Source: Pseudomonadota bacterium
GTDB lineage: Bacteria; Pseudomonadota; Alphaproteobacteria; Caulobacterales; Caulobacteraceae
Assembly (NCBI GenBank): GCA_023428785.1
Contig: JAEYWU010000132.1
Coordinates: forward strand, 1 to 25,486
Direction of reading: 5' to 3'
Length of the DNA: 25,486 nucleotides
In this document: in pieces, positions 13,534-21,108 of the stretch
How the letters are laid out: each line of letters starts with the position of its first letter
Position numbering within the stretch: the first letter of the stretch is position 1
Notes under the pieces: model-generated
Seen by the model: only the letters and a program-made list of their open reading frames with translations
What the model was told of the DNA's origin: nothing
Databases searched by the model: none
Program-made: the position numbers and the translations under genes

Positions 13534-14283
13534 ATGCTCGCCCTGCGCCGTATCCTGTTCGCCGTCTGGCTCTATCTCTCCATGCCTGTCGTGGCCATCG
13601 GCCTGTCTCCGGCGCTGTTGATGTCCCACCGGCTGGCCTTGGGCGTCATCCAGATCTGGGCCCGGTCGGTCCTGTTCGGCTTGCGCTGGATCATGGGCGT
13701 ACGGGTCGAGGTCCGGGGGATGGAGAACCGGCCGCAGGGCGCGGCGCTCGTCGCGCCCAAGCATCAGTCGATGCTCGACATCATCGTGCCCTTCACGGTG
13801 CTGGATGACCCGTGCTTTGTCCTCAAGAAAGAGCTGATGATCACGCCCTTCTTCGGCTGGTTCGCCTGGAAGACGAAGATGATCCCGGTCGACCGGGCCG
13901 CCCACGCCAAGGCGCTCAAGGATATGGTCCGCCACGCCCGCGCCCGGCTGGCCGAGGGCCGCCAGATCATCATCTTCCCCGAAGGCACCCGCCAGAAACC
14001 GGGCGCCGAACCCGCCTACAAGCCCGGCGTCGCCGCCATCTATCGCGACCTGGACGGTCCCTGCTGGCCGGTCGCCACCAACTCGGGCGAGCACTGGCCG
14101 GCCAAGGGCATCGCCTTCAATCCGGGTGTGGTGGTGTTCGAATACCTCCCTCCGCTTCCCGCCGGTCTGAAGCGCGCCGAGTTCATGGCCCGCCTCGAAG
14201 AGGCCGTGGAGACGGCCTCGGATCGCCTCGCCGCCAGCCGGCTCGTCGAGGTCCAGCGGGTCTCAGTGCGAGACCCGGCCTAG
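13534..14283 (+). CDS. plsC: 1-acyl-sn-glycerol-3-phosphate acyltransferase
   Basis: Acylates lysophosphatidic acid to phosphatidic acid at the inner membrane. A 249-residue protein with an N-terminal membrane segment (LRRILFAVWLYLSMPVVAIGL). The catalytic HX4D is His77 to Asp82 (KHQSMLD), and the substrate motif FPEGTR is at residues 148-153; the third motif KMIPVDR also fits. The ATG at 13534 follows the ydcF-like stop by 2 bases; longer in-frame readings enter the previous gene. It is the last gene of the ftsE-ftsX-ydcF-plsC run, and its stop overlaps by 4 bases the stop of the convergent MmcQ/YjbR gene. Confidence 0.93.
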   Translation: MLALRRILFAVWLYLSMPVVAIGLSPALLMSHRLALGVIQIWARSVLFGLRWIMGVRVEVRGMENRPQGAALVAPKHQSMLDIIVPFTVLDDPCFVLKKELMITPFFGWFAWKTKMIPVDRAAHAKALKDMVRHARARLAEGRQIIIFPEGTRQKPGAEPAYKPGVAAIYRDLDGPCWPVATNSGEHWPAKGIAFNPGVVVFEYLPPLPAGLKRAEFMARLEEAVETASDRLAASRLVEVQRVSVRDPA

Positions 14284-14624
14284 TCCAGTCCCAGCTCGCG
14301 TCGCGCCTTTCGGGTCAACTTGCCCGCCACGATCTCACGCGCGGACACCAGGTGTTCGCTCAGCTCGTCGTCCGGCCAGGCGTCGATCGTCTTCAGGTTC
14401 ACCCACTTCGCCCGCGCCAGATAGGGTGCGGGCGGCGCCTGTCCGCTCTCGGTCAGCACCTCATAGGCGATGTCCGAGACCTTGAAGCTGAGCTCGCCGC
14501 TCTCTCCAACCTTGGCGAACATCTTGCCGCCGATCCGGTAGGCGTCGTGGTGGTCGCCGAAGGGATGATCCAGCGTCACCGCCTTCAGCCCCAGGCAGAA
14601 ATCCCGGACGCCGTCCCGGTCCAC
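14280..14624 (-). CDS. MmcQ/YjbR family protein
   Basis: A 114-residue protein of the MmcQ/YjbR family, with a CyaY-like fold sometimes described as DNA-binding. Typical blocks: PFGDHHDAYRIGGKMFAKVG (residues 21-40), LSFKVSDIAYEVL, and the C-terminal APYLARAKWVNLKTIDAW plus LVSAREIVAGKLTRKARREL. It begins with GTG at 14624, three bases after the msrA stop, so the two are co-transcribed and the msrA ribosomes probably reinitiate. The physiological role of the family is unknown. Confidence 0.88.
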   Translation of the reverse strand: MDRDGVRDFCLGLKAVTLDHPFGDHHDAYRIGGKMFAKVGESGELSFKVSDIAYEVLTESGQAPPAPYLARAKWVNLKTIDAWPDDELSEHLVSAREIVAGKLTRKARRELGLD

Positions 14625-14627
14625 GGA

Positions 14628-15242
14628 TCAGGCGTCCACGCCCAGTCCGGCCGGACAATCCACGCCCGTCCCGCCGATGCCGCAGTAGCCGTCGGGGTTC
14701 TTGGCCAGATAGCCCTGATGATAGCCCTCGGCGAAATAGTAGGGCGGTCGCGGCGCGATCTCGGTTGTGATCCGGCCCAGGCCGCTCTCCGTCAGCGCCG
14801 TCTGGTAGGCGTCGCGGCTGGCCTCGGCCGCCCCCTTTTGCGCCTCGTCGGCATAGTAGATGGCCGAGCGGTACTGGGTGCCCACGTCATTGCCCTGACG
14901 CATGCCCTGCGTCGGGTCGTGGTTCTCCCAGAATACCTTCAGCAGTTCGGCGTACGAAATCTGGGCCGGGTCGAAGACGACCTCGACCACCTCGGCGTGG
15001 CCCGTGTCGCCCGAACAGACCTCGCGATAGGTCGGGTTCGGCGTGGACCCGCCCGCATAGCCCGCCGACGTCACCCAGACGCCCGGCAGCTTCCAGAACA
15101 CGCGCTCCACGCCCCAGAAACAGCCCATGCCGAACACCGCGCTCTCGAAGCCTTCGGGGTGCGGCCCCTTCAGAGGGCGGCCGAGGACGAAATGCACCTC
15201 GTCGGTCGGGATCGGATCGGGGCGGCCGGGCAGGGCGGTCAT
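14628..15242 (-). CDS. msrA: Peptide methionine sulfoxide reductase A
   Basis: Repairs methionine-S-sulfoxide in proteins and free methionine. A 204-residue cytoplasmic protein whose catalytic Cys41 is in GMGCFWG (residues 38-44); other family blocks are AGYAGG, EVVEVVFDPAQISY, FWENHDPTQ, NDVGTQYRSAIYY and FAEGYHQGYLAKNPDGYC. Two C-terminal cysteines (GYCGIG and VDCP) are the expected resolving residues. AAGGAG lies 8 bases before the ATG. It probably forms a two-gene unit with the MmcQ/YjbR gene. Confidence 0.95.
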   Translation of the reverse strand: MTALPGRPDPIPTDEVHFVLGRPLKGPHPEGFESAVFGMGCFWGVERVFWKLPGVWVTSAGYAGGSTPNPTYREVCSGDTGHAEVVEVVFDPAQISYAELLKVFWENHDPTQGMRQGNDVGTQYRSAIYYADEAQKGAAEASRDAYQTALTESGLGRITTEIAPRPPYYFAEGYHQGYLAKNPDGYCGIGGTGVDCPAGLGVDA

Positions 15243-15301
15243 GGCGAAATCTCCTTCGCCACTGATATGGGCCCCCCGTTCGTTCTTTGCACCCTCAAAG
15301 C

Positions 15302-15330
15302 TTGCCCCCGGCCCCGGCGTGGGCTAGTTC
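15302..15330 (+). promoter_or_regulatory. Housekeeping promoter for tRNA-Ser
   Basis: TTGCCCC (15302-15308), 14 bases, then GCTAGTTC (15323-15330) matches the Caulobacter housekeeping consensus TTGACGS-N10/14-GCTANAWC with few mismatches. It lies about 48 bases before the tRNA, as expected for tRNA transcription. Motif match only. Confidence 0.55.
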
Positions 15331-15377
15331 CCCGCGCTCCCGCCGGGCTGGCGCCTCGCCGCCGCCCCGACTGGTAC

Positions 15378-15467
15378 GGACAGGTGGCCGAGTGGTTGAA
15401 GGCGCACGCCTGGAACGCGTGTATAGGTGCAAGCCTATCGAGGGTTCGAATCCCTCTCTGTCCGCCA
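15378..15467 (+). tRNA. tRNA-Ser (GGA anticodon)
   Basis: A 90-base class II tRNA. The 7-bp acceptor stem GGACAGG pairs with TCTGTCC (one G-U pair), followed by the discriminator G and an encoded CCA. The anticodon arm CACGC-CTGGAAC-GCGTG gives anticodon GGA, which reads UCC and UCU serine codons. A long variable arm (TAGGTGCAAGCCTA) and the T-arm GAGGGTTCGAATCCCTC complete a standard serine tRNA. The accessory region begins right after its CCA end, a classic integration point. Confidence 0.97.
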
Positions 15468-15779
15468 GCCAGCCCGCGAAATCCATCTCCGGTGCGCCCC
15501 CCTCGTTGAAACGGCGACTCTTGCAGGCGTTTTCGCCGCCAAACCCCTGTTTGGAGCTCCGGATTGCCAGGTCTTGGTCGGCTTACGGGGCCAATCGCAC
15601 CCGCCAGTCTCTGCAAAGTCCCAGATCAGTCGAGTTTCACCCTGTTCCGACACGGATCAGGGAAACCGTGAGATTTTTGAAGGGACCAAGAAGCCCATTT
15701 TGAGGGACCCCCGGTCAGAAGCCGGAGCACAATCCGTGGGTTACGGCGACCCTTGGGCCGACCGCGCCCTCGTTAAGAA
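15468..15779 (+). other. Gene-free stretch between tRNA-Ser and the iterons
   Basis: About 311 bases with no convincing gene on either strand; open readings here are short and unlike any family I know. I see no second copy of the tRNA 3' end in it. It holds GGGACCCCCGG near 15705-15715 and GTTAAGAAC at 15772. It probably represents the end of an integrated element, ahead of the repeat array. Confidence 0.5.
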
Positions 15780-15867
15780 CAGGGACATTTGACGAGCAAA
15801 ACAGGGATCATTTTCCGGGCAAACAGGGATGCCGGGATCTGCCATCAGGGATTGTTTTCGGAATATC
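15780..15867 (+). repeat. Four 22-bp-spaced CAGGGA iterons
   Basis: CAGGGA occurs at 15780, 15802, 15824 and 15846, exactly 22 bases apart. Flanks are partly shared: copies 1-3 are preceded by AA, and ATTTTCCGG or GTTTTCGG follows copies 2 and 4. The last copy covers the end of the serine recombinase gene (its TGA is at 15845-15847 on the minus strand). The spacing of about two helical turns suggests protein binding on one face of the DNA. Function unknown; an attachment or accessory site for the recombinase is the simplest guess. Confidence 0.7.
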
Positions 15868-17470
15868 CGAGCAGCCGGCGTTGCTCGCGCCAGCAGACCG
15901 GGAACGGCTGAAGGAGGCGATCGAGCGTCAGGTTGGCCGGCTGCCGCCCTTCGAGGATGGATCTCTGTATGGTCGGTGCGAGGAAGGCCAGGCGGCAGAG
16001 CTTGCGGTCGTAGGCATTCTTCGGCGCCTCGACGTCCGGGGAACGAAGCGAGCCATCCGCGGCCTTCCAACCGATGCCGGCGGCAATACGGTGGGCCTTG
16101 CGAAGCGCCGCGATAAGGACCGGATCACGACGCTCGTTCGAACGGTAAGGTGCGCCATGCGGTAGGATTAGGGAGGCGCGGCCGCCGCGTGTCTGGCACT
16201 TGATCGGAACGGTGAGCCGACCGAAGGCATCGGCATCGGGGCCCTCGAGCAGGGCAGCGCCTGACCTGGACAGTGCGTCCCGCCGCACCTCGATCTTTAG
16301 CTCGTCCGCCGCCAAGGCAATGCGCCGGACCGGTTCAAGCAGGATGGTGAGCGCGGCATCTGGTCGGCGGCCTATGAGCGGAGACAACTGCTCCCGAACG
16401 AGGCCTTCTATCGTCTCGGCCTTGATGCGTCGGATGGCTCGGCCGTCGGGCTCAAGGTGCTGCCCTTGCTGCAGCGGCGCAGAGACATAGTAGCGATAGA
16501 CCTTGCCCCCGCGGCCGTAGCCGAAGCTGGGGCTCATCACATGGCCATCGATGTCGAACAGCAGGCCCTTGAGCGGAAGATCCGCAGACCTTAGCGGCCG
16601 TTCGCTCCGCACCACCTTGTTGGAGTCCAGAAGGGCCTGGGCCTTCTCGAAGACTGAGAGGTCCACGATAGCGGGGTGGGCTCCGACAGCGGTCTTCTCG
16701 CCGTGGATGATCTCGCCGAGGTAGATGCGATTGCGCAGGAGGTGGAACAGCGCGCCGCGAGCGAAGGCGAGACCGCCGCGACGCTTGCCCGCCGAGGTTG
16801 TCCAGGCCTTGGACCGCAGGCCCTCTTCGTTGAGCCAGGCTTGCAACGCCGGCACGGATCGGAGTTGGAGGTAGCGGTCGAAGATGAGCCGGACGAGTTC
16901 CGCCTCGCCCTCGTTCACGACGAGTGCGCGGGTCTGGAGGTCGGTCGGGCGGTCGTATCCCAGCGGCGGCATGCCCCCCATCCACATGCCCTTGGCCTTG
17001 GAGGCCGCGATCTTGTCGCGGATGCGCTCGCCCGTGACCTCCCGCTCGAACTGGGCGAACGACAGCAGCACATTGAGCGTCAGCCTCCCCATCGAGGTCG
17101 TCGTGTTGAACGCCTGGGTCACGCTTACGAAGGACGCGCCGCGCTTCTCCAACCGTTCCACGATCTTGGCGAAGTCAGCCAGTGATCGGGTGAGGCGGTC
17201 GATCTTGTAGACCACGATGGTGTCGATGCGGCCGGCGTCGATATCGTCGAGGAGCCGTCGCAGGGCTGGGCGTTCCAGGGTGCCCCCGGAGAAGCCGCCG
17301 TCGTCATAGGTCTCGGGCAGGACGCGCCAGCCCTCGCTGCGCTGGCTCTTTACATAGGCCTCGCACGCTTCGCGCTGCGCCTGCAGGCTGTTGAAGGCCT
17401 GATCCAACCCTTCCTCGGTGCTCTTGCGGGTGTAGATGGCGCATCGAACCGCGGGCTTGGGCTCGGTCAC
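15845..17470 (-). CDS. Large serine recombinase
   Basis: A 541-residue site-specific recombinase that joins two DNA sites through a Ser-DNA link. The N-terminal resolvase domain (about residues 8-150) has YTRKSTEEGLDQ with catalytic Ser17, the GGFSGGTLERPALRRLL block, VVYKIDRLTRSLADF, and AQFEREVTGERIRDKI. A recombinase domain follows (about 165-280, GMPPLGYDRP; RNRIYLGEIIHG). The zinc-ribbon region (GLLFDIDGHVMSPSFGYGRGGKVYRYYVS) keeps the fold pattern but lacks the usual CxxC pairs, and a long C-terminal domain follows. The start overlaps the DUF2924 stop (ATGA). No attachment sites can be proven; the iteron array directly beyond the 3' end is a candidate. Large serine recombinases normally serve phages or integrative elements. 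Confidence 0.92.
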   Translation of the reverse strand: MTEPKPAVRCAIYTRKSTEEGLDQAFNSLQAQREACEAYVKSQRSEGWRVLPETYDDGGFSGGTLERPALRRLLDDIDAGRIDTIVVYKIDRLTRSLADFAKIVERLEKRGASFVSVTQAFNTTTSMGRLTLNVLLSFAQFEREVTGERIRDKIAASKAKGMWMGGMPPLGYDRPTDLQTRALVVNEGEAELVRLIFDRYLQLRSVPALQAWLNEEGLRSKAWTTSAGKRRGGLAFARGALFHLLRNRIYLGEIIHGEKTAVGAHPAIVDLSVFEKAQALLDSNKVVRSERPLRSADLPLKGLLFDIDGHVMSPSFGYGRGGKVYRYYVSAPLQQGQHLEPDGRAIRRIKAETIEGLVREQLSPLIGRRPDAALTILLEPVRRIALAADELKIEVRRDALSRSGAALLEGPDADAFGRLTVPIKCQTRGGRASLILPHGAPYRSNERRDPVLIAALRKAHRIAAGIGWKAADGSLRSPDVEAPKNAYDRKLCRLAFLAPTIQRSILEGRQPANLTLDRLLQPFPVCWREQRRLLGYSENNP

Positions 17471-17877
17471 TTCGACGCCTCCTCACGCAGGCCGAAGAAG
17501 CGCGGGCCGTTCCAGCGACTGCCGGTGATCTGGCGAGCGACCTCGGACAGGCTGCGATAGGTCTCGCCCTCGTGCAGGAACCGCCGCTCGGGCGTGACGA
17601 CGACCTCATGGGTCCGCCCCTGCCAGTCCCGCATCAACCGCGTGCCTGGCGTAAGGCTGGGGAGCGGCGGGCGCGTCGAGGTTCGCCTCAAGGCTCGTCG
17701 CATCTCGACCTCGACGCCGCCCTCCTGCTCAGCCTGCATCCGGTAGCCCAGCATGAGGGCCAGCAGCTCGGGTGATCGCAGCTTGGGCGGCTTGCCGTAT
17801 CGGCTTCGCCAAGCCGCCCGGAGAGCCTCAAGGTCGAGGCCATCCAGGGCAAGTGGATCGTGGCTCAGGTCTCTCAT
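17467..17877 (-). CDS. DUF2924 family protein (recombinase partner)
   Basis: A 136-residue protein matching DUF2924: an N-terminal helical part with LEALRAAWRSRYGKPPKLRSPELLALMLGYRMQ and a C-terminal block PGTRLMRDWQGRTHEVVV, FLHEGETYRSLSEVARQITGSRWNGPRFFGL. This family is found mostly just upstream of serine recombinases in alphaproteobacterial mobile elements. Its function is unknown; a directionality or DNA-binding partner role is a guess from context. The ATG at 17877 has AGGAG 10 bases upstream; a longer reading to 18042 is not family-like and would run through the divergent promoter region. The stop overlaps the recombinase start by 4 bases. Confidence 0.88.
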   Translation of the reverse strand: MRDLSHDPLALDGLDLEALRAAWRSRYGKPPKLRSPELLALMLGYRMQAEQEGGVEVEMRRALRRTSTRPPLPSLTPGTRLMRDWQGRTHEVVVTPERRFLHEGETYRSLSEVARQITGSRWNGPRFFGLREEASK

Positions 17878-18028
17878 GATCGCGCATCTCCTGCGACCCC
17901 AGCGGGGCGCACTGACGCGACCCCGAACAGGGCCGGGGAGACAGTGGGACCAGTGCTCATTGTGGGCGCGCAGTCCAGTCCTGTGGATACGATGACCGCG
18001 GGTATTTGCGTTCGCCAATGTTGCTATT
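17878..18028. promoter_or_regulatory. Divergent promoter region of the mobile module
   Basis: A 151-base gap separates the DUF2924 and methyltransferase genes, so both leftward and rightward promoters must lie here or within the adjacent genes. A TATTAT at 18025-18030 overlaps the upstream ATG of the methyltransferase and could be a -10 box if translation starts at 18041. No clear operator was seen. Confidence 0.4.
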
Positions 18029-19372
18029 ATGTTCTGGTTCATGAAGCGTTCTCAACCGACTCGCCTCGCGATCGAACACCGGACCCCTGCGGAGCTCCGC
18101 CCTTATCCAGGCAACGCCCGCACCCACTCCCGAAAACAGATCCGCCAGATCGCCGACAGCATCGATCGGTTCGGCTTCACCAACCCCGTCCTGATCAGCG
18201 ACGATCAGGAGATCATCGCCGGTCATGGTCGGGTGGAAGCCGCCAAGCTTCTGGGGATGGAGACGGTGCCGACGCTTCGGCTGTCTCATCTCACCGCTGC
18301 GGAGCGGCGCGCCTATGTGCTGGCGGACAACAAGCTGGCCCTGAACGCTGGCTGGGACCAGGACATCCTGGCCATTGAGCTTCAGGCGCTCATCGACCTG
18401 GACTTCGACGTAACCCTCACCGGCTTCTCGTTGGCCGAGGTGGACCTGACCCTGGACGGCGCCCGCGAGCGGGATCCGGAAGCGCCATCGGGAGCCGAGG
18501 ATGAGATCCCGCCGATCCAGCCTGAGGCGGTCACCCGGTTCAGAGACGTCTGGGTTCTCGGTCGGCACCGCCTCATCTGCGGCGATGCTCGCGAGCCCGA
18601 TCACTACGCGCGGCTGATGGGCGCCGAGAAGGCGGACCTGGTCTTTACCGACCCGCCCTACAACGTGCCGATCGACGGCCATGTCTGCGGCTCGGGCCGC
18701 ATTCGGCATCGCGAATTCGCCATGGGCGTCGGCGAGATGAGCGAGGCGGCGTTCACCGGGTTTCTCAAGGACTCCCTTCGCCCGATGGCCGCCGTCAGCC
18801 GCGACGGAGCCATCGCCTTCGTCTGTATGGACTGGCGCCACATGGCGGAGGTTATGGCCGCCGGCTCAGAGGTGTTCAGCGAGCTGAAGAACCTGTGCGT
18901 CTGGAACAAGACCAACGGTGGGATGGGGACCTTCTACCGCTCCAAGCATGAGCTGGTGTTTGTCTACAAGGTCGGGTCGGCCGCCCACACCAACACCTTC
19001 GGACTGGGCGATACCGGTCGCTATCGTACCAACGTCTGGGACTATCCCGGGATCAGCAGCATGGGGGCCGGCAGGGGCGCGGCGCTCGAGATGCACCCAA
19101 CGGTCAAACCCACCGCCATGGTCGCCGATGCGATCCGCGACTGCACCCGGCGAGGCGAGATCGTGCTGGATGGCTTCGGGGGCTCGGGCACCACCCTGAT
19201 CGCGGCCGAGACCTGCGGGAGATCCGCGCGGCTGATCGAGTTCGATCCGCACTACTGCGACGTTATCGTCCGCCGCTACCAGACCCTGACCGGCAAGCCC
19301 GCGCTGCTGGCCGACGGCGGAGCGCGCTTCGACGATCTCGCCCATCAACGCCGAGAGGAGATCGCCGCGTGA
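18029..19372 (+). CDS. ParB-domain DNA methyltransferase (beta class, N6-adenine or N4-cytosine)
   Basis: A 447-residue two-domain protein. The N-terminal ParB/Srx-like domain (about residues 12-110) has PYPGNARTHSRKQIRQIADS, GFTNPVLI, IIAGHGRVEAAKLLGM and ADNKLALNAGWD. The C-terminal methyltransferase has the catalytic DPPY at Asp208 (FTDPPYNVP) before the AdoMet-binding FGGSGTT (Phe383), the order that defines beta-class amino-methyltransferases, as in CcrM. MHPTVKPTAMV is also typical. No restriction endonuclease gene adjoins, so it is a solitary enzyme, as in many alphaproteobacterial prophages; the target site is unknown. ATG codons at 18029 and 18041 are both possible starts. Its TGA overlaps the next GTG. 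Confidence 0.92.
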   Translation: MFWFMKRSQPTRLAIEHRTPAELRPYPGNARTHSRKQIRQIADSIDRFGFTNPVLISDDQEIIAGHGRVEAAKLLGMETVPTLRLSHLTAAERRAYVLADNKLALNAGWDQDILAIELQALIDLDFDVTLTGFSLAEVDLTLDGARERDPEAPSGAEDEIPPIQPEAVTRFRDVWVLGRHRLICGDAREPDHYARLMGAEKADLVFTDPPYNVPIDGHVCGSGRIRHREFAMGVGEMSEAAFTGFLKDSLRPMAAVSRDGAIAFVCMDWRHMAEVMAAGSEVFSELKNLCVWNKTNGGMGTFYRSKHELVFVYKVGSAAHTNTFGLGDTGRYRTNVWDYPGISSMGAGRGAALEMHPTVKPTAMVADAIRDCTRRGEIVLDGFGGSGTTLIAAETCGRSARLIEFDPHYCDVIVRRYQTLTGKPALLADGGARFDDLAHQRREEIAA

Positions 19373-20169
19373 GCGAAAGCGCCAAGGCGCCGGCGACCGG
19401 CACAAGCGTGGTGGGCTACCGGCAGCCTCCCGTGGAGCATCGGTTCCAGAAGGGTAGGTCGGGCAACCCGCGGGGCCGGCCAAGGAAGCAGCCGGCGCCG
19501 CGAACCCAGCCAGATCATCTACTCACACACCACCTGGCTGACCTGGTGATGGCCGAGGCGATACGGCCGATCCAGATCCGCGAGAACGATGAGGTGGTGG
19601 AACTGCCTCTAATCCAGGCGGTCGTGCGTAGCCTGGGGGTGGCGGCGGTGAAGGGCAGCCATCGAGCCCAGATCGCCATCACCAGCATGGTGAAGGCCGT
19701 GCAGGAGAAGTCGATGGACGAGCGGACCTTCGTCTTCAAAACGGCCATGGACTACAAGGAGACTTGGGAGGCGCATTTCAAGCAGTGTGACGCCCGCGGT
19801 GATCCTCGTCCGGACCCCGTACCGCACCCCCATGACGTCATAGTGGACATGAAATCGCTACGCGTCCGCTACAACGGGCCTGAGACCGCTGATGAGAAGG
19901 CGCAGTGGGACCAGATGTTTGCCCGCCGCGCCGATGCTCTGGAAACAGTGGCCGAGATGCGCAAACTCTTGAGACGCAAGTCTAAGCACAGCGGCTTCTA
20001 CCAAGAAGAAATGGAACGAGAACAACGACTGGCCGACATGATCGGCTCAATGCTGCCAGACGAGAAAACCAGGCGCACGCCCGGCTTCGACATTGTCAAA
20101 TGGCGAGAGGCTAGGGGCGGACACGAAAAAACTCTGCTGGTGAAAAAGCTCGACGGTTCGAGACCGTGA
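19369..20169 (+). CDS. DUF5681 family protein
   Basis: A 266-residue protein with the DUF5681 signature near the N-terminus: VGYRQPPVEHRFQKGRSGNP followed by RGRPRK (about residues 15-40), a basic segment likely to bind nucleic acid. The remainder is helical and charged with no domain I recognise. The GTG start at 19369 overlaps the methyltransferase stop (GTGA), so it is co-translated. DUF5681 genes commonly accompany ParB-methyltransferases and phage packaging genes in alphaproteobacterial prophages, but no terminase follows here. A hairpin two bases after the TGA probably terminates the transcript. Function unknown. Confidence 0.85.
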   Translation: MSESAKAPATGTSVVGYRQPPVEHRFQKGRSGNPRGRPRKQPAPRTQPDHLLTHHLADLVMAEAIRPIQIRENDEVVELPLIQAVVRSLGVAAVKGSHRAQIAITSMVKAVQEKSMDERTFVFKTAMDYKETWEAHFKQCDARGDPRPDPVPHPHDVIVDMKSLRVRYNGPETADEKAQWDQMFARRADALETVAEMRKLLRRKSKHSGFYQEEMEREQRLADMIGSMLPDEKTRRTPGFDIVKWREARGGHEKTLLVKKLDGSRP

Positions 20170-20171
20170 GC

Positions 20172-20195
20172 GTCCGCTTCGGGCTCGAAGCGGAC
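20172..20195 (+). terminator. Hairpin terminator after the DUF5681 gene
   Basis: A perfect 10-bp stem, GTCCGCTTCG (20172-20181) with CGAAGCGGAC (20186-20195), and a four-base loop GGCT, followed by TTTC. It starts two bases past the stop codon. The short T-run makes it a moderate terminator; it may also belong to a dispersed GTCCGCTT palindrome family. Confidence 0.6.
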
Positions 20196-20288
20196 TTTCA
20201 AAAGGCCAGCTTTGAGCTGCCGCGATCAGCCGGTGGTCAGTGGTAACGCTATCTGGGCCTGTTTGGGTGACCGGCAGCAACGCTAGCC

Positions 20289-21086
20289 CTACGACCCCGC
20301 TAGCTCCATCAGCCGGTCGGTCGCGCCCAGATCGACGCAGTCGCCATATTGCTCCCGGAGCAGCGCGCCTTGTTCATCGAGCGCAGCCCTGCTTTCTAGG
20401 ATTTCGGCCCGGATGTCGTCGCCTTGAGGAAGCGTCAGGGCCGACTCGATGAACTGATCGGCCTGGATGGCGGCCAGGCCCCGGTGCCGGTCCAGCAAGG
20501 CTAGGGTCCGGAGCAGTTCCACACGCACTTCCGCGTTCAGATCCGGCTGCGGGAAGGCTAGGGGAGCCAGGCCCGCGATCGCCAGGAATTCGTCGTTGTT
20601 GGCCTCGCCCCGTGTCCGGATTTGGAAAAACAGCACGGCGTAGGCGTCAGCGCGCTCAAGAGGAATGCGCTTAAAGGCCTCGCTGCCGAGCGCCCGGTCG
20701 AAAGTGTAGGTCGTCCACAGGCGCGTCGGCGCGCGATAGGGCGTGGGCAGGGCGAAAATTACGTTGCCGCTGTTCGCGCCCGGCGCGGCCGCCAGCGCGC
20801 CATCCGGCGTGTTGACCTGCTCCGCCATCGAAGACAGCCTCTCCGTTAGGCAGGGCGTGACGACCTGCCGTTCCCAGCTATGACCTACCGCGGCAACGAG
20901 GTCGGCCCGGAACGCCTCTTCCAGGTCGCGCGCATCACCGTGCAACCGGATTTCCTGCACTAGGTTCTCGAGGCCCAGCGCGATCATCACGCCGAACACC
21001 ACCACCGCCAACTCGACCAGCCGCTGGCGGCTCAGGGACCAGGTCACGCGCCGCTTGGAGGCTTCTTCGATCTCAGGCTCTGACAT
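20289..21086 (-). CDS. Single-pass membrane protein of unknown function
   Basis: A 265-residue protein I do not recognise. A short charged N-terminus (about residues 1-22) precedes one membrane helix (about 23-42, LVELAVVVFGVMIALGLENLV), and the rest is soluble and mostly helical (RDLEEAFRADLVAAVGHSWERQVV; MAEQVNTPDG; VELLRTLALLDRHRG). The single helix followed by a charged helical repeat resembles the DUF6090-type layout, but I cannot confirm that family. GGAGGGAG precedes the ATG by 5-9 bases. It begins 22 bases after the stop of the PDZ sensor gene on the same strand, so the two probably form an operon and may act together in the membrane. Confidence 0.7.
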   Translation of the reverse strand: MSEPEIEEASKRRVTWSLSRQRLVELAVVVFGVMIALGLENLVQEIRLHGDARDLEEAFRADLVAAVGHSWERQVVTPCLTERLSSMAEQVNTPDGALAAAPGANSGNVIFALPTPYRAPTRLWTTYTFDRALGSEAFKRIPLERADAYAVLFFQIRTRGEANNDEFLAIAGLAPLAFPQPDLNAEVRVELLRTLALLDRHRGLAAIQADQFIESALTLPQGDDIRAEILESRAALDEQGALLREQYGDCVDLGATDRLMELAGS

Positions 21087-21108
21087 TAGTCTCCCTCCTA
21101 TGTTCGCG

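Noticed and set aside
13812..15509. A 565-codon plus-strand frame spanning plsC, the MmcQ gene, msrA and the tRNA
   Set aside because: It covers four well-supported features in other frames and consists of Arg/Gly/Pro-rich shadow sequence typical of high-GC antisense frames.
15378..15867. CRISPR-like interpretation of the CAGGGA repeats
   Set aside because: Only 6-9 bases are conserved per 22-base unit, there are no distinct spacers and no cas genes; iterons fit better.
18029..20169. Restriction-modification system
   Set aside because: No endonuclease or specificity gene accompanies the methyltransferase; its neighbour is DUF5681, which is not a nuclease family known to me.
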